DNA of 64,000 bases from Polynucleobacter sp. AM-26B4 (GTDB lineage Bacteria > Pseudomonadota > Gammaproteobacteria > Burkholderiales > Burkholderiaceae), in assembly GCF_018882285.1 (NCBI RefSeq), contig NZ_JACVOT010000001.1, forward strand, positions 1,557,916 to 1,621,915. Direction: 5' to 3'. Position numbers and translations under genes: made by a program. This document shows positions 34,237-44,848 of this stretch, piece after piece (position 1 is the first letter of the stretch; every line of letters begins with the position of its first letter). A model generated the notes under the pieces. The model was not told the DNA's origin. It worked only from the letters and a program-made list of their open reading frames with translations, and did no database searches.

Positions 34237-35199
34237 ATGACCAATCTACTTGATCCATCCATTCTATTTTTCATCTTTGGCATCTTCGCTGGCTTGGTGC
34301 GTTCCAATTTAGAGATTCCTCAGCAAATATCTCGTTTCTTGTCCCTTTACTTGCTCATGGCATTGGGATTGAAGGGCGGCTTTGCCCTGAATCAATCTGG
34401 CTTCACTCCAGAGATTGCAATCAGTCTTGGCTTGGCAATCGGTCTTGCGATTCTTGTCCCATTGGTCGGCTACAACTTACTCAAGCAAAAATTAGATAAA
34501 TTAGACGCCGCCGCAATCGCAGCTGCTTATGGTTCTGTGAGTGCGGTGACCTTCATCACCGCCACTCAAGTCCTCGATCAAAATGGCATTACTTACGGTG
34601 GGCACATGGCTGCTGCGATGGCCTTGATGGAGTCACCGGCGATCATCATTGCGATTGTGCTCGCCAACAGAATTCGATTGCAGCGCTCTGGCGATAAAAC
34701 AGGGCACACACCCATTGGAAAAATCCTTCATGAATCATTCACGGATGGTGGCCAGCTATTACTTTTAGGATCATTGATGGTTGGCATCATTTCTGGTGAG
34801 GCTGGACTCAAAGTCATGGCGCCATTCTCAATCGACTTGTTCAAAGGATTGTTGGCATTCTTCTTGCTCGACATGGGCTTGGTTGCTGCCAGAAGTATTG
34901 GCGAGCTGAAAGGGAAGCCGCCCATCACTTTTTTGTATGGCTTCATAGCTCCACCAGTACATGCAATGGCAGCCTTGGCTTTGTGTTTGATGTTTGGCGT
35001 GGCTTTGGGCGATACAGTCTTGTTGATGATTCTCGCAGCGAGTGCTTCATACATTGCTGTGCCAGCGGTCTTGCGTCACGCGATGCCCGAAGTGAATCCC
35101 GCGTTGTACATGGGCACTTCATTGGGCATCACGTTCCCCTTGAACATCATCGTGGGAATACCGGCTTACATTTGGATGGCTGGTTACTTTGTGAAGTAA
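34237..35199 (+). CDS. SbtA-family (DUF897) sodium-dependent bicarbonate transporter
   Basis: A 320-residue membrane protein with about ten helices in two similar halves. Family signatures include F-G-I-F-A-G-L-V-R-S-N-L-E-I-P near residue 15, L-M-A-L-G-L-K-G-G-F near 42, A-A-A-Y-G-S-V-S-A-V-T-F near 90, and A-A-M-A-L-M-E-S-P-A-I near 130. These match SbtA, which imports bicarbonate with sodium in cyanobacteria; members in heterotrophs may supply carboxylases. The neighbouring CbbR/CmpR-like regulator supports an inorganic-carbon role. No SbtB (PII-like) gene follows. Confidence 0.88.
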   Translation: MTNLLDPSILFFIFGIFAGLVRSNLEIPQQISRFLSLYLLMALGLKGGFALNQSGFTPEIAISLGLAIGLAILVPLVGYNLLKQKLDKLDAAAIAAAYGSVSAVTFITATQVLDQNGITYGGHMAAAMALMESPAIIIAIVLANRIRLQRSGDKTGHTPIGKILHESFTDGGQLLLLGSLMVGIISGEAGLKVMAPFSIDLFKGLLAFFLLDMGLVAARSIGELKGKPPITFLYGFIAPPVHAMAALALCLMFGVALGDTVLLMILAASASYIAVPAVLRHAMPEVNPALYMGTSLGITFPLNIIVGIPAYIWMAGYFVK

Positions 35200-35217
35200 A
35201 AAATTAAGTGATCAGGT

Positions 35218-35676
35218 TTACTCAACTTCAGCAATCAATTCGATTTCAACGCAAGCGCCCAAAGGAATTTGTGCCACACCAAAGGCGCTGCGTGCATGTT
35301 TGCCAGCTTCACCAAAAACTTCAAACAATAATTCAGAACAACCATTCGTTACCAAATGATGCTCTGTGTATGTTTCTGTTGAATTAACCAAGCTCATCAC
35401 TTTTACGATGCGCTTCACTCGATCCAAATTACCAAGATGAGCTTGCATGGTCGCCATCAAATCAATCGCAATACTGCGCGCTGCCAATTTGCCTTCTTCA
35501 GTGTTCATGGTCAAACCTAATTTACCAACCAATGGTTTGCCATCTTTTTTAGCAATGTGACCAGAGAGGAATAGGGTGTTACCAGTTTGTGCTGACATCA
35601 CATAAGCAGCAGCTGGAGCGCCAGCAGTTGGCAGTTCAATTTGAAGTTCTTTTAAGCGTTGTGCGATTGTCGACAT
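35218..35676 (-). CDS. RidA/YjgF-family protein (YjgH-like)
   Basis: A 152-residue member of the RidA (YjgF/YER057c/UK114) family; the longer form with an N-terminal extension resembles the YjgH_like group. The ATG at 35676 is chosen because AGGAGAACCTTG precedes it. Motifs are L-F-L-S-G-H-I-A near residue 38, a L-V-N-S-T-E-T-Y-T-E-H-H stretch near 102, and A-R-S-A-F-G-V-A-Q-I-P-L-G-A-C-V-E-I-E with the conserved Arg that binds imine intermediates. It is probably an enamine/imine deaminase. It is convergent with the SbtA gene. Confidence 0.88.
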   Translation of the reverse strand: MSTIAQRLKELQIELPTAGAPAAAYVMSAQTGNTLFLSGHIAKKDGKPLVGKLGLTMNTEEGKLAARSIAIDLMATMQAHLGNLDRVKRIVKVMSLVNSTETYTEHHLVTNGCSELLFEVFGEAGKHARSAFGVAQIPLGACVEIELIAEVE

Positions 35677-35900
35677 CAAGGTTCTCCTAAATAATGCGTC
35701 ATTGTATTGCGATGCCAAGACCATGACTTAGCAAAACTAATATTTCATGAAGTTTGTAGTTGATTTGAAGAATTTTGAGCTCTCAAGCACGATTTGTTGG
35801 GAAAAAACTCTAAAAATTCCAATTTCTGAACCCATTTTTCCCTCTCATCCGCTATACTCGCATCGAAGAAATTTTTGATCTAACTCAATATTTGGTCACT

Positions 35901-36251
35901 ATGAAAAAACTACTAACTGTTGCCGTTGCCGCCATGACTTTGGCTGGTACTGTGAATGCCCAAGGTGTTAAGGGCGATATTAAAGCTGCTGAATCTAAAG
36001 TGGCGATGTGTATTGGTTGCCATGCGATTCCTGGCTACCGCTCAAGTTTCCCTGAGATTTACACCGTACCTATGATTGGTGGACAGAACCCTGAATACAT
36101 CGTTGCTGCTTTGCAAGCATACAAAAAAGGTGAGCGTAAGCACCCAACCATGCGTGGTATCGCTGGTTCATTAACAGATCAAGATATGGCTGACCTAGCG
36201 GTTTACTACGCTGCTCAGACATCAGCAACAACCATCAATAAATTGAAATAA
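35901..36251 (+). CDS. Class I c-type cytochrome (1 of 2)
   Basis: A 116-residue periplasmic mono-haem cytochrome. The start is at the ATG 35901; a TTG three codons earlier is less likely. A signal peptide (cleavage near V-N-A-Q, residue 20) is followed by the haem site C37-I-G-C40-H41 and a likely axial Met in H-P-T-M-R-G (Met84). P-G-Y-R-S-S-F-P-E-I-Y after the haem site is unusual. It probably donates electrons to a terminal oxidase or a dehydrogenase. A second cytochrome gene follows 15 bases on. Confidence 0.9.
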   Translation: MKKLLTVAVAAMTLAGTVNAQGVKGDIKAAESKVAMCIGCHAIPGYRSSFPEIYTVPMIGGQNPEYIVAALQAYKKGERKHPTMRGIAGSLTDQDMADLAVYYAAQTSATTINKLK

Positions 36252-36266
36252 GCGGGAGAAGTCGAC

Positions 36267-36617
36267 ATGAAACGTATTTTGATTGCTATCGCAACGGCCT
36301 CTATCGCAATGACTGCAGTATCTGCTCAAGCTGCTGATCTTAAAAAAGGTCAAGAGCTATTGGTCAAAGGTAACTGTGCAGCTTGTCACGGTGAAGGCAT
36401 GAACAAGCCAGTGGTGGCTGAGTATCCTAAGTTGGCTGGTCAGCATGCTGATTATCTTTATTACGCTTTGAAAGCCTACAAAGTCACTAACAACCCAAAC
36501 ATTGGCCGTAGCAATGCGATCATGGCTGGTCAAGTAGCCCAGTTTTCAGACAGAGATCTAAAAGACATGGCTGCTTACATCGCTAGCTTGCCTGGTAACT
36601 TGGTGGTTAAGAAGTAA
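36267..36617 (+). CDS. Class I c-type cytochrome (2 of 2), c553-like
   Basis: A 116-residue mono-haem cytochrome with a signal peptide (cleavage near A-Q-A-A) and haem site C37-A-A-C40-H41, G-E-G-M after it, and Y-P-K-L-A-G-Q-H-A-D-Y-L-Y-Y-A-L-K-A-Y-K typical of c553/c4-like domains. A C-terminal Met in N-A-I-M-A-G-Q is the likely sixth ligand. Preceded by GGGAGAAGTCGAC, it forms a two-gene unit with the cytochrome upstream and ends at a terminator. Confidence 0.9.
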   Translation: MKRILIAIATASIAMTAVSAQAADLKKGQELLVKGNCAACHGEGMNKPVVAEYPKLAGQHADYLYYALKAYKVTNNPNIGRSNAIMAGQVAQFSDRDLKDMAAYIASLPGNLVVKK

Positions 36618-36645
36618 TCAATTAGCTGAGCAAATTAGCTAAAAC

Positions 36646-36674
36646 AAAAAAGCCGCTTCAAAGCGGCTTTTTTT
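36646..36674. terminator. Bidirectional rho-independent terminator
   Basis: GCCGCT/AGCGGC stem with a 4-base loop, flanked by A and T runs extending the stem. It serves the cytochrome pair and the converging GntR gene. Confidence 0.85.
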
Positions 36675-36717
36675 ATGGTTAAAACTAACTAAGTAAAGTT
36701 CACCAACAGAAGCAACA

Positions 36718-37362
36718 TCACTTGGCCGCCAACTGACCTTGTAAAAAATGCTCTTTCATCAACTTTTCGGATAAATCAGGATCTCTGGCCAATAGGGCGG
36801 AGAGTATCTTGCGATGCTCTAACAGGGAGCTTTCCATCCTGCCACGTTTACTCAAAGAATCTCGGCGTTGCAGTTTAAGAACCTTCTTGAGGTCATCGAT
36901 CGTGCGCTTCATCCAAGGATTGCTGGAGATTTCTTGGATTTTTTCGTGAAAAGACTGATTGATGGCGAAAAACTCATCCAAATCTCGGTCTGCAGCAGCT
37001 CTTTCTAGCTTCAAGTGGATGGAATCCAAGGCTTCCAGCTGTTTTTCGGTGGCTTTGGTGGCTGCTTCGCGACAGGCTTGACCTTCAAGAAGGGCAAGAA
37101 CAGTGAAAATTTGGTTCAAGTCAGACTTGCTGACTTCAGTCACATAGGCGCCACGGCGCATTTTCATGGTGATTAAGCCTTCGGCCGCCAAAACCTTGAT
37201 GGCTTCGCGCATGGGGGTGCGACTGATGCCGTATTCAGCGGCAATCGCTTGTTCGTCGATCCAGGCTCCCGGGGCGTATTCGTGCGAGAAGATACTATTT
37301 CTTAACCTTTCGGCGACTTCCTCGTACAATGGCCTTGGTGCTAATGATATTTTTGCATTCAT
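36718..37362 (-). CDS. GntR-family regulator (FCD/FadR subfamily)
   Basis: A 214-residue regulator with an N-terminal winged helix (L-R-N-S-I-F-S-H-E-Y-A-P-G-A-W-I-D-E-Q-A), G-I-S-R-T-P-M-R-E-A in the recognition helix, and a helical FCD effector domain with F-F-A-I-N-Q-S-F-H-E-K-I near residue 126, which supplies metal ligands in this subfamily. It is divergent from the methylmalonyl-CoA operon, so it probably senses an acid or acyl-CoA of propionate metabolism. Confidence 0.88.
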   Translation of the reverse strand: MNAKISLAPRPLYEEVAERLRNSIFSHEYAPGAWIDEQAIAAEYGISRTPMREAIKVLAAEGLITMKMRRGAYVTEVSKSDLNQIFTVLALLEGQACREAATKATEKQLEALDSIHLKLERAAADRDLDEFFAINQSFHEKIQEISSNPWMKRTIDDLKKVLKLQRRDSLSKRGRMESSLLEHRKILSALLARDPDLSEKLMKEHFLQGQLAAK

Positions 37363-37366
37363 AATT

Positions 37367-37404
37367 ATGAATTCATTTAATCACTTTTGTCAGGTATATG
37401 TCAA
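37367..37404 (-). promoter_or_regulatory. GntR promoter with overlapping 10-bp palindrome
   Basis: On the minus strand TTGACA (37404-37399) is followed 18 bases later by TTAAAT (37380-37375). The perfect palindrome ATGAATTCAT (37367-37376) overlaps the end of this box, just upstream of the GntR start codon. This arrangement suggests autoregulation. Confidence 0.35.
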
Positions 37405-37455
37405 GCCCAAGAGGTTCAATATCATTAATCTGTTAAATGTATCGGTGGAGAAATA

Positions 37456-39624
37456 ATGAGTAAAACCACAAAGAGCCCATGGCCCGAGTTTTCTAACCCT
37501 AGTCTTGAAGCTTGGGAAAAATCAGCAGCCAAATCTGCCCCCAACGGCAATGTGGATGCTTTAGGTTGGGATACTCCCGATGACATCAAATTAAAGGCGC
37601 TTTACACAGCAGCCGACACCGAAGGTTTACCGTTCGCTAATACCTTGCCTGGATTTGAGCCATTTGTTCGTGGCCCTCAGGCAACGATGTACTCCGTTCG
37701 CCCTTGGACGATTCGTCAATACGCCGGTTTCTCGACCGCAGAAGAATCCAACGCGTTTTATCGCAAAGCTTTGGCCGCAGGTGGTCAAGGTGTTTCAGTT
37801 GCTTTTGACTTAGCAACTCATCGTGGCTACGACTCTGACCATCCTCGTGTGACGGGTGATGTGGGTAAAGCGGGTGTAGCGATTGATTCAGTTGAAGACA
37901 TGAAGATTTTGTTCAATGAGATTCCATTGGACAAAGTATCTGTATCGATGACCATGAACGGTGCCGTATTGCCAATTTTGGCTGGCTATGTGGTCGCTGC
38001 AGAAGAACAAGGCGTGAGCCAGGATCAGTTATCAGGAACTATTCAAAATGATATTTTGAAAGAGTTCATGGTGCGTAATACGTACATCTACCCACCAGAG
38101 CCATCAATGCGCATCATTGGCGACATCATTGAGTACACCTCTCAAAAGATGCCGAAGTTCAATTCGATCTCTATTTCTGGATATCACATTCAAGAGGCGG
38201 GTGCGAACCAAGCATTGGAATTGGCTTTCACGATCGCTGATGGTAAAGAGTACGTAAAAACTGCCTTGAGCAAAGGCTTGGATGTGGATGGCTTTGCTGG
38301 TCGTCTATCTTTTTTCTTTGCCATCGGCATGAACTTCTATTTAGAAGTAGCGAAATTAAGAGCGGCTCGTTTGTTGTGGTGGCGCGTGATGAAGGAGTTC
38401 AATCCAAAGAATCCTAAGTCATTGATGCTAAGAACACACTGCCAAACATCCGGCTGGTCACTCACAGAGCAAGATCCATATAACAACGTGGTCAGAACCA
38501 CGATTGAAGCGATGGCAGCCGTATTCGGCGGCACACAGTCATTGCACACCAATTCATTTGATGAAGCGATTGCTTTGCCAACAGAATTCTCATCTCGCAT
38601 TGCCCGCAATACCCAGTTGATCATTCAAGAAGAAACTCACATCACCAATGTGATTGATCCTTGGGCTGGTTCTTACATGATGGAAAAGCTCACGCAAGAC
38701 ATGGCAGATAAGGCGTGGGACATCATTCAAGAAGTTGAAGGCATGGGTGGCATGACCAAAGCGGTTGAAAGTGGTTGGGCCAAACTCAAAATTGAAGCAG
38801 CTGCTGCTGAAAAGCAAGCTTGTATCGATTCTGGCAAAGATGTGATTGTTGGTGTTAACAAATACAAGTTGGGCAAAGAAGATCCAATTGATATTTTGGA
38901 TATCGACAACAACAAGGTTCGTGATTCACAAATTGCTCGTTTAAAAGACGTTAGAGCAAAGCGTGACAGTAAAAAAGTTCAGGCAGCCTTGGATGCGCTG
39001 ACAGCCGCAGCAGAAAACAACACAGGCAACTTATTGGCTCTTGCAATCGATGCCATTCGTTTGCGCGCAACCGTGGGTGAAGTTTCTGATGCATTGGAAA
39101 AAGTTTACGGGCGCCATCGCGCCGATACTCAAAAGGTGACTGGTGTGTATGCAGCTGCTTATGACTCAGCAGAAGGCTGGGAAAAATTAAAAACAGAAAT
39201 CGCTGAATTTGCCAAAGATCAGGGTCGTCACCCACGAGTGATGATTGCCAAATTAGGTCAAGACGGTCATGACCGTGGTGCCAAAGTGGTGGCCACAGCT
39301 TTTGCAGATTTGGGCTTTGACGTTGATATGGGACCTTTGTTCCAAACGCCAGAAGAGTGTGCGCGCCAAGCCATCGAGAACGATGTGCATGCGGTGGGCA
39401 TTTCTACTTTGGCAGCAGGACATAAAACTTTGGTACCAGCCATCATTCAGGAACTGAAAAAGCAGGGTGCTGATGACATCATCGTCTTTGTGGGCGGTGT
39501 GATCCCACGTCAAGACTATGAGTTCTTGTACGAATCCGGTGTTAAGGGCATCTACGGCCCTGGTACACCGATTCCAGCATCGGCCAAGGATGTTTTAGAG
39601 CAAATTCGTTTGGCTCAAAAATAA
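37456..39624 (+). CDS. scpA: Methylmalonyl-CoA mutase
   Basis: A 722-residue single-chain adenosylcobalamin enzyme converting (R)-methylmalonyl-CoA to succinyl-CoA. The N-terminal TIM barrel has [17 protein letters not shown] near residue 75 and the C-terminal cobalamin domain carries D-G-H-D-R-G (the D-x-H-x-x-G base-off motif) near 597. Preceded by GGTGGAG, it is first in a five-gene propionyl-CoA operon and divergent from a GntR regulator. Length is as expected for the homodimeric form. Confidence 0.95.
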   Translation: MSKTTKSPWPEFSNPSLEAWEKSAAKSAPNGNVDALGWDTPDDIKLKALYTAADTEGLPFANTLPGFEPFVRGPQATMYSVRPWTIRQYAGFSTAEESNAFYRKALAAGGQGVSVAFDLATHRGYDSDHPRVTGDVGKAGVAIDSVEDMKILFNEIPLDKVSVSMTMNGAVLPILAGYVVAAEEQGVSQDQLSGTIQNDILKEFMVRNTYIYPPEPSMRIIGDIIEYTSQKMPKFNSISISGYHIQEAGANQALELAFTIADGKEYVKTALSKGLDVDGFAGRLSFFFAIGMNFYLEVAKLRAARLLWWRVMKEFNPKNPKSLMLRTHCQTSGWSLTEQDPYNNVVRTTIEAMAAVFGGTQSLHTNSFDEAIALPTEFSSRIARNTQLIIQEETHITNVIDPWAGSYMMEKLTQDMADKAWDIIQEVEGMGGMTKAVESGWAKLKIEAAAAEKQACIDSGKDVIVGVNKYKLGKEDPIDILDIDNNKVRDSQIARLKDVRAKRDSKKVQAALDALTAAAENNTGNLLALAIDAIRLRATVGEVSDALEKVYGRHRADTQKVTGVYAAAYDSAEGWEKLKTEIAEFAKDQGRHPRVMIAKLGQDGHDRGAKVVATAFADLGFDVDMGPLFQTPEECARQAIENDVHAVGISTLAAGHKTLVPAIIQELKKQGADDIIVFVGGVIPRQDYEFLYESGVKGIYGPGTPIPASAKDVLEQIRLAQK

Positions 39625-39665
39625 GCCAATCATTGATCAGCGAATAAACAGCTAAAAAGACCAGC

Positions 39666-40685
39666 GTGCAAACAGAAGATCAAATACTCGTTGATGCCAT
39701 CTGTGGTGCTGATGCCAAACCTGGATCGGCACAACGCCGAGCCATGGCTAAAGCCATCACCTTGTTGGAGTCAACCAGACCCGATCATCGTTTAAGAGCT
39801 GATGATTTGCTCAATGCCATTCTGCCAAAGAGCGGTCATTCTTTTAGATTAGGTATTTCTGGTGTTCCGGGTGTTGGTAAATCTACTTTCATTGAAGCGC
39901 TTGGTCTGTATCTGATCAGCAAAGGTCATCGCGTGGCTGTTTTAGCGATTGACCCATCGTCCACGGTTTCTGGTGGTTCTATCTTGGGTGATAAAACCCG
40001 CATGGAATTTTTATCAGTCAATGAAAAAGCATTTATCAGACCCACACCATCATCAGGCAATCTTGGTGGTGTAGCGGAAAAAACACGTGAAGCCATGTTA
40101 GTTGCTGAAGCAGCTGGCCATGATGTCGTGATTGTTGAAACAGTTGGTGTTGGTCAAAGCGAAACAGCTGTTGCCAACATGACAGACATGTTTGTTCTCT
40201 TGCAACTACCGAATGCGGGCGATGATCTTCAAGCCATCAAAAAAGGCGTGATGGAGTTGGCTGATTTGGTGGTCATCAACAAAGTTGATTTAGACCCAGA
40301 CGCTGCTACCAGAGCGCAAGTTCAAATCATGAGCTCATTGCGATTATTCAGCATGCACGGCAATCCTGAACATGCTCACCATGATGAGACTCTTTGGCAT
40401 CCAAAGGTGATGCGCATGAGTGCTTTGAAGTCTGAAGGCATTACTGAATTTTGGGACATGGTCAATACCTTCAAAGATATTCAGACCAAGCATGGTCATT
40501 TGGCTTTGAGAAGAAAACAACAAGCGCAAGCATGGATGTGGGAACGCATCGAAGCAGGTTTAAGACAAAACTTCAAAGCCAATGCGCAAGTACAAAAACT
40601 ATTGCCAGAATTAAGTGAAGCAGTGAATCAGGGAACTATGGCAGCATCAGTGGCTGCCAGAAGATTATTAGATTTAATGAAATAA
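39666..40685 (+). CDS. meaB: MeaB/ArgK G-protein chaperone of methylmalonyl-CoA mutase
   Basis: A 339-residue GTPase starting with GTG. The P-loop is G-V-P-G-V-G-K-S-T near residue 66, with D-P-S-S near 98, a V-E-T-V-G-V-G-Q-S-E switch and N-K-V-D in the guanine-binding site. MeaB loads and protects the cobalamin cofactor of the mutase encoded 41 bases upstream. Operon position and family agree. Confidence 0.95.
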   Translation: MQTEDQILVDAICGADAKPGSAQRRAMAKAITLLESTRPDHRLRADDLLNAILPKSGHSFRLGISGVPGVGKSTFIEALGLYLISKGHRVAVLAIDPSSTVSGGSILGDKTRMEFLSVNEKAFIRPTPSSGNLGGVAEKTREAMLVAEAAGHDVVIVETVGVGQSETAVANMTDMFVLLQLPNAGDDLQAIKKGVMELADLVVINKVDLDPDAATRAQVQIMSSLRLFSMHGNPEHAHHDETLWHPKVMRMSALKSEGITEFWDMVNTFKDIQTKHGHLALRRKQQAQAWMWERIEAGLRQNFKANAQVQKLLPELSEAVNQGTMAASVAARRLLDLMK

Positions 40686-40712
40686 AGATTTAGAAACAAG
40701 GGAGAGCATTTT

Positions 40713-42245
40713 ATGCACGACATCATCAAACAACTTGAAGCAAAGCGCGAACAGGCTCGCCTCGGTGGCGGTCAAAAGCGCATCAATGCACAGCACGGTA
40801 AAGGCAAGTTAACGGCCCGTGAGCGCATTGAGTTGTTATTGGACGAAGGTTCTTTTGAAGAATGGGACATGTTCGTTGAACACCGTTGTACAGACTTTGG
40901 TATGGCCAATGAATCTGTGCCTGGTGATGGTGTGGTGACTGGCTACGGCATGATCAATGGTCGTTTGACCTTTGTTTATTCCCAAGACTTCACTGTGTTC
41001 GGTGGTTCATTGTCTGAAGCTCACGCTGAGAAGATTTGTAAAGTCATGGATCAAGCCATGAAAGTCGGTGCTCCAGTGATTGGTTTGAATGACTCAGGTG
41101 GCGCACGTATTCAAGAAGGTGTGGCTTCTTTGGGTGGCTATGCGGAGATTTTCCAGCGCAACGTATCTGCTTCAGGTGTGATCCCTCAAATTTCTTTGAT
41201 CATGGGTCCTAGTGCTGGTGGTGCCGTTTATTCACCAGCATTGACTGACTTTATTTTCATGGTCAAAGACAGTTCATACATGTTTGTGACTGGTCCAGAA
41301 GTTGTGAAGACCGTGACTCATGAAGAAGTGACGGCAGAAGAGTTGGGTGGTGCAATCACTCATTCAACCAAATCAGGCGTGTGTGATCGAGCCTTTGAGA
41401 ATGATGTTGAAGCGATTTTGATGTTGCGTCGCTTTTTTAACTATCTGCCTTTATCAAATAAAGAAAAGCCACCAGTGCGCAAAGGTGCCGATACAGCTGA
41501 GCGCTTGGATTATTCATTGGATACATTGGTTCCGGATAACGCCAATAAGCCTTATGACATGCATGAGTTGATCGTCAAAACAGTTGATGATGGCGATTTC
41601 TTTGAGATTCAACCTGACTATGCGAAAAATATCATCATTGGTTTTGCGCGTATCGAAGGTCAAACAGTCGGTATCGTTGCAAACCAACCATTGGTTTTGG
41701 CTGGTTGCTTGGACATCAAATCATCGATCAAAGCTGCACGTTTCGTGCGTTTCTGCGATGCCTTCAATATCCCAGTGGTTACTTTTGTAGACGTGCCAGG
41801 GTTCATGCCAGGTACTTCACAAGAATACGGCGGCATCATCAAGCACGGCGCTAAGTTGTTGTACGCGTATGCAGAATGTACAGTGCCAAAGATCACAGTG
41901 ATCACACGCAAAGCCTACGGTGGTGCGTATGACGTGATGGCTTCAAAACACCTCAGAGGCGATGTGAACTTTGCTTGGCCTTCAGCTGAAATCGCGGTGA
42001 TGGGTCCGAAGGGTGCTGTTGAAATTATTTTCCGTGAAGAAAAAGGTGATCCTGCTAAGTTAGCAGAGCGCGAAGCTGAGTACAAAGCGAAGTTCGCTAA
42101 TCCGTTCGTGGCTGGTCGTCGTGGTTACATTGATGACGTGATCATGCCTCATGAAACTCGTAAGCGTGTTGCACGTTCTCTGGCGATGCTCAAAGACAAG
42201 GATATTGAAAATCCTTGGCGCAAACACGGCAACATTCCCCTTTAA
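40713..42245 (+). CDS. pccB: Propionyl-CoA carboxylase beta (carboxyltransferase) subunit
   Basis: A 510-residue carboxyltransferase. Features are the K-L-T-A-R-E-R-I opening near residue 31, [11 protein letters not shown] near 88, [10 protein letters not shown] near 125, and [11 protein letters not shown] with oxyanion-hole glycines near 365. It moves carboxybiotin's carboxyl to propionyl-CoA, giving (S)-methylmalonyl-CoA. Preceded by GGGAGAGC, it sits between the MeaB and biotin carboxylase genes. Confidence 0.93.
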   Translation: MHDIIKQLEAKREQARLGGGQKRINAQHGKGKLTARERIELLLDEGSFEEWDMFVEHRCTDFGMANESVPGDGVVTGYGMINGRLTFVYSQDFTVFGGSLSEAHAEKICKVMDQAMKVGAPVIGLNDSGGARIQEGVASLGGYAEIFQRNVSASGVIPQISLIMGPSAGGAVYSPALTDFIFMVKDSSYMFVTGPEVVKTVTHEEVTAEELGGAITHSTKSGVCDRAFENDVEAILMLRRFFNYLPLSNKEKPPVRKGADTAERLDYSLDTLVPDNANKPYDMHELIVKTVDDGDFFEIQPDYAKNIIIGFARIEGQTVGIVANQPLVLAGCLDIKSSIKAARFVRFCDAFNIPVVTFVDVPGFMPGTSQEYGGIIKHGAKLLYAYAECTVPKITVITRKAYGGAYDVMASKHLRGDVNFAWPSAEIAVMGPKGAVEIIFREEKGDPAKLAEREAEYKAKFANPFVAGRRGYIDDVIMPHETRKRVARSLAMLKDKDIENPWRKHGNIPL

Positions 42246-42262
42246 TCGATTAGGACAAGAAC

Positions 42263-44260
42263 ATGTTTAAGAAGATTCTGATTGCTAACCGTGGTGAAAT
42301 TGCTTGCCGCGTGATTAAAACTGCTCGCAAGATGGGCATCAAAACTGTGGCTGTTTACTCTGAAGCCGATCGTGACGCACGTCACGTAGAACTTGCTGAT
42401 GAAGCAGTGTGTATTGGTCCAGCACCTTCACGTGAATCCTATTTGGTGATGGACAATATCATCAAGGCGTGTAAAGACACTGGTGCTGAAGCGGTTCACC
42501 CTGGTTATGGTTTCTTATCTGAGAACGAGGCATTTGCTAAGCGTTTGGAAGAAGAGGGCATTACTTTCATCGGACCTAAGCATTATTCGATTGCTGCGAT
42601 GGGTGACAAGATCGCCTCTAAGAAGTTAGCGAACGAAGCCAAGGTCAATACGATTCCTGGTTACAACGACGCGATTGATACGCCTGAATCTGCGGTAGAA
42701 ATTGCCAAGGGCATTGGTTACCCGGTGATGATCAAAGCATCAGCGGGTGGTGGCGGTAAAGGCTTGCGCGTTGCGTTCAACGATAAAGAAGCTTTTGAAG
42801 GTTTCTCAGCTTGTAAGAACGAAGCTCGCAATAGCTTTGGTGATGACCGTGTGTTCATCGAGAAATTTGTTGAAGAGCCGCGTCACATTGAAATTCAGGT
42901 ATTGGGTGATGGTCATGGCAATGCTGTTTATTTGTGGGAGCGTGAGTGCTCGATTCAGCGTCGTCACCAAAAAGTAATCGAAGAAGCGCCATCCCCATTC
43001 ATCAGTGATGAAACTCGCAAAGCGATGGGTGATCAAGCGGTGGCTTTGGCCAAAGCTGTGAAATACCAATCGGCAGGTACGGTTGAGTTTGTGGTTGGCA
43101 AAGATCAGTCTTTCTACTTCTTGGAAATGAACACTCGTTTACAAGTAGAGCATCCTGTGACTGAATCCATCACAGGTCTTGACCTTGTTGAGCAGATGAT
43201 TCGAGTGGCTGCTGGTGAAAAATTATCATTTGGTCAAAAAGATATTCAGCGCAATGGTTGGTCCATGGAGTGCCGTATCAATGCGGATGACCCATACCGC
43301 AACTTCTTGCCATCAACTGGTCGTTTGGTCAGATACCAGCCACCTGAAGAGGTGAATGGTGTGCGTGTAGACACAGGCGTGTATGAGGGTGGTGAGATTC
43401 CAATGTACTACGACTCCATGATTGCTAAGTTGATCGTGCACGGTAAAGATCGTTTGGATGCGATTACCAAAATGCGCGCTGCTTTGAATGAGTTCGTGAT
43501 TCGCGGTATTCACTCAAACATCCCATTCCAAGCTGCTTTGATGCAGCACCCGCGTTTCATTTCTGGTGATTTCAATACGGGCTTCATTGCTGAACAATTC
43601 CCTCATGGATTCAGAGCATCGGATGTGAAAGCGGAAGATCCAAAATTAATGGATGCATTGGCAACCGCCGTTCATCGTCGTTACTTGGATCGTGCGGCTG
43701 GTATTTATGGTCAGCTTGAAGGTCACGAAGTCAAAATCCCAACTGAATTCGTGGTGGCAGCTGGTGAAGCTGGCAAGATGAATTACGTACCAACATCCAT
43801 TCATGAAACAGCTCGTGGCTATGAAGTCACAGTCGATGGTTCAGTTTACAAAATTGATTCAGACTGGAATCCTGGTCAGATCATTTACAAAGCAACTGTG
43901 AACGGCCGTGAGATTGCACTTCAAGTTGAGCGCATGGGCATGTTCTATCGCTTGCAATTTGATGGCGTGAGAGTCGACAGCATGGTGTTAACACCGCAGG
44001 CTGCTGAAATGCAAAAACTGATGCCATTCAAAGAACCACCTGATATGTCTAAGTTCTTGCTATCTCCAATGCCTGGCTTATTGGTTGATGTCGCTGTTAC
44101 TGTTGGTCAAAAAGTAGAAGCGGGTCAGCGCTTAGCAGCCATTGAAGCCATGAAGATGGAAAACGTTTTGGTGGCAACGCAAGATGGTGTGGTTGCTGCT
44201 GTGATGGCTGCCAAAGGTGAGAGTCTTGCTGTTGATCAAGAAATCCTCAGATTCGAGTGA
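42263..44260 (+). CDS. pccA: Propionyl-CoA carboxylase alpha (biotin carboxylase/carrier) subunit
   Basis: A 665-residue biotin-dependent subunit. The biotin carboxylase domain starts [13 protein letters not shown] and contains the Gly-rich [11 protein letters not shown] loop near 164-171 and [10 protein letters not shown]. The C-terminal carrier domain carries the biotinyl lysine in E-A-M-K-M-E-N near residue 630. The 3' end overlaps the epimerase-like gene (GTGA). Together with pccB it makes a complete carboxylase. Confidence 0.95.
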   Translation: MFKKILIANRGEIACRVIKTARKMGIKTVAVYSEADRDARHVELADEAVCIGPAPSRESYLVMDNIIKACKDTGAEAVHPGYGFLSENEAFAKRLEEEGITFIGPKHYSIAAMGDKIASKKLANEAKVNTIPGYNDAIDTPESAVEIAKGIGYPVMIKASAGGGGKGLRVAFNDKEAFEGFSACKNEARNSFGDDRVFIEKFVEEPRHIEIQVLGDGHGNAVYLWERECSIQRRHQKVIEEAPSPFISDETRKAMGDQAVALAKAVKYQSAGTVEFVVGKDQSFYFLEMNTRLQVEHPVTESITGLDLVEQMIRVAAGEKLSFGQKDIQRNGWSMECRINADDPYRNFLPSTGRLVRYQPPEEVNGVRVDTGVYEGGEIPMYYDSMIAKLIVHGKDRLDAITKMRAALNEFVIRGIHSNIPFQAALMQHPRFISGDFNTGFIAEQFPHGFRASDVKAEDPKLMDALATAVHRRYLDRAAGIYGQLEGHEVKIPTEFVVAAGEAGKMNYVPTSIHETARGYEVTVDGSVYKIDSDWNPGQIIYKATVNGREIALQVERMGMFYRLQFDGVRVDSMVLTPQAAEMQKLMPFKEPPDMSKFLLSPMPGLLVDVAVTVGQKVEAGQRLAAIEAMKMENVLVATQDGVVAAVMAAKGESLAVDQEILRFE

Positions 44261-44730
44261 GCCAACAGATGACTAAACCATTCAAAATTTTGGGCATTCA
44301 ACAAGTCGCCATTGGCGGACCAGACAAAACCAAACTGCAAAAGCTTTGGGTTGATATGTTTGGTCTGGAAGTGACTGGTACATTTAAATCAGAACGTGAA
44401 AACGTTGACGAAGATATTTGTGCCATGGGCAAGGGTGTACACAAAGTCGAAGTGGATTTGATGCAACCCATCGATCCAGAAAAGAAACCTGCTGTGCACA
44501 CAACCCCACTCAATCACATTGGTTTATGGGTTGATAACCTGCCAGTCGCGGTTGAATGGTTGACTGCCAATGGTGTGAGATTTGCACCTGGTGGCATTCG
44601 AAAAGGTGCTGCCGGCTATGACATCACTTTTTTACATCCCAAAGGTAACGAAGAGTTCCCAATCGGGGGTGAGGGTGTTTTGATTGAATTGGTTCAAGCG
44701 CCACCTGAGGTGATTCAAGCTCTGAGCTAA
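44257..44730 (+). CDS. VOC-family protein, probable methylmalonyl-CoA epimerase
   Basis: A 157-residue vicinal-oxygen-chelate protein with two beta-alpha-beta-beta-beta modules. L-N-H-I-G-L-W-V gives a His ligand at the start of module two and V-L-I-E-L-V-Q a C-terminal Glu ligand, as in epimerases. Module one reads I-Q-Q-V-A-I-G, so Gln occupies the usual first His position. It starts at GTG overlapping the upstream stop, or at ATG 44269. Its place at the end of the carboxylase-mutase operon, where an epimerase is needed, supports the call. Confidence 0.75.
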   Translation: MSQQMTKPFKILGIQQVAIGGPDKTKLQKLWVDMFGLEVTGTFKSERENVDEDICAMGKGVHKVEVDLMQPIDPEKKPAVHTTPLNHIGLWVDNLPVAVEWLTANGVRFAPGGIRKGAAGYDITFLHPKGNEEFPIGGEGVLIELVQAPPEVIQALS

Positions 44731-44767
44731 ATTGAGCCCAAAGTACCATCGGTAAAGTACCGACAAT

Positions 44768-44795
44768 AAAAAACCGCCTAATCAGGCGGTTTTTT
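44768..44795 (+). terminator. Terminator of the propionyl-CoA operon
   Basis: Twelve-bp stem (AAAAAACCGCCT with AGGCGGTTTTTT), 4-base loop, 37 bases after the last gene. The A run means it can also act on the minus strand, for the small gene ending at 44849. Confidence 0.88.
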
Positions 44796-44848
44796 ATTGA
44801 ATGCTTCTAATTGTTTGTCTATTTATTTAGTTATTTTTGTAAATTTGA

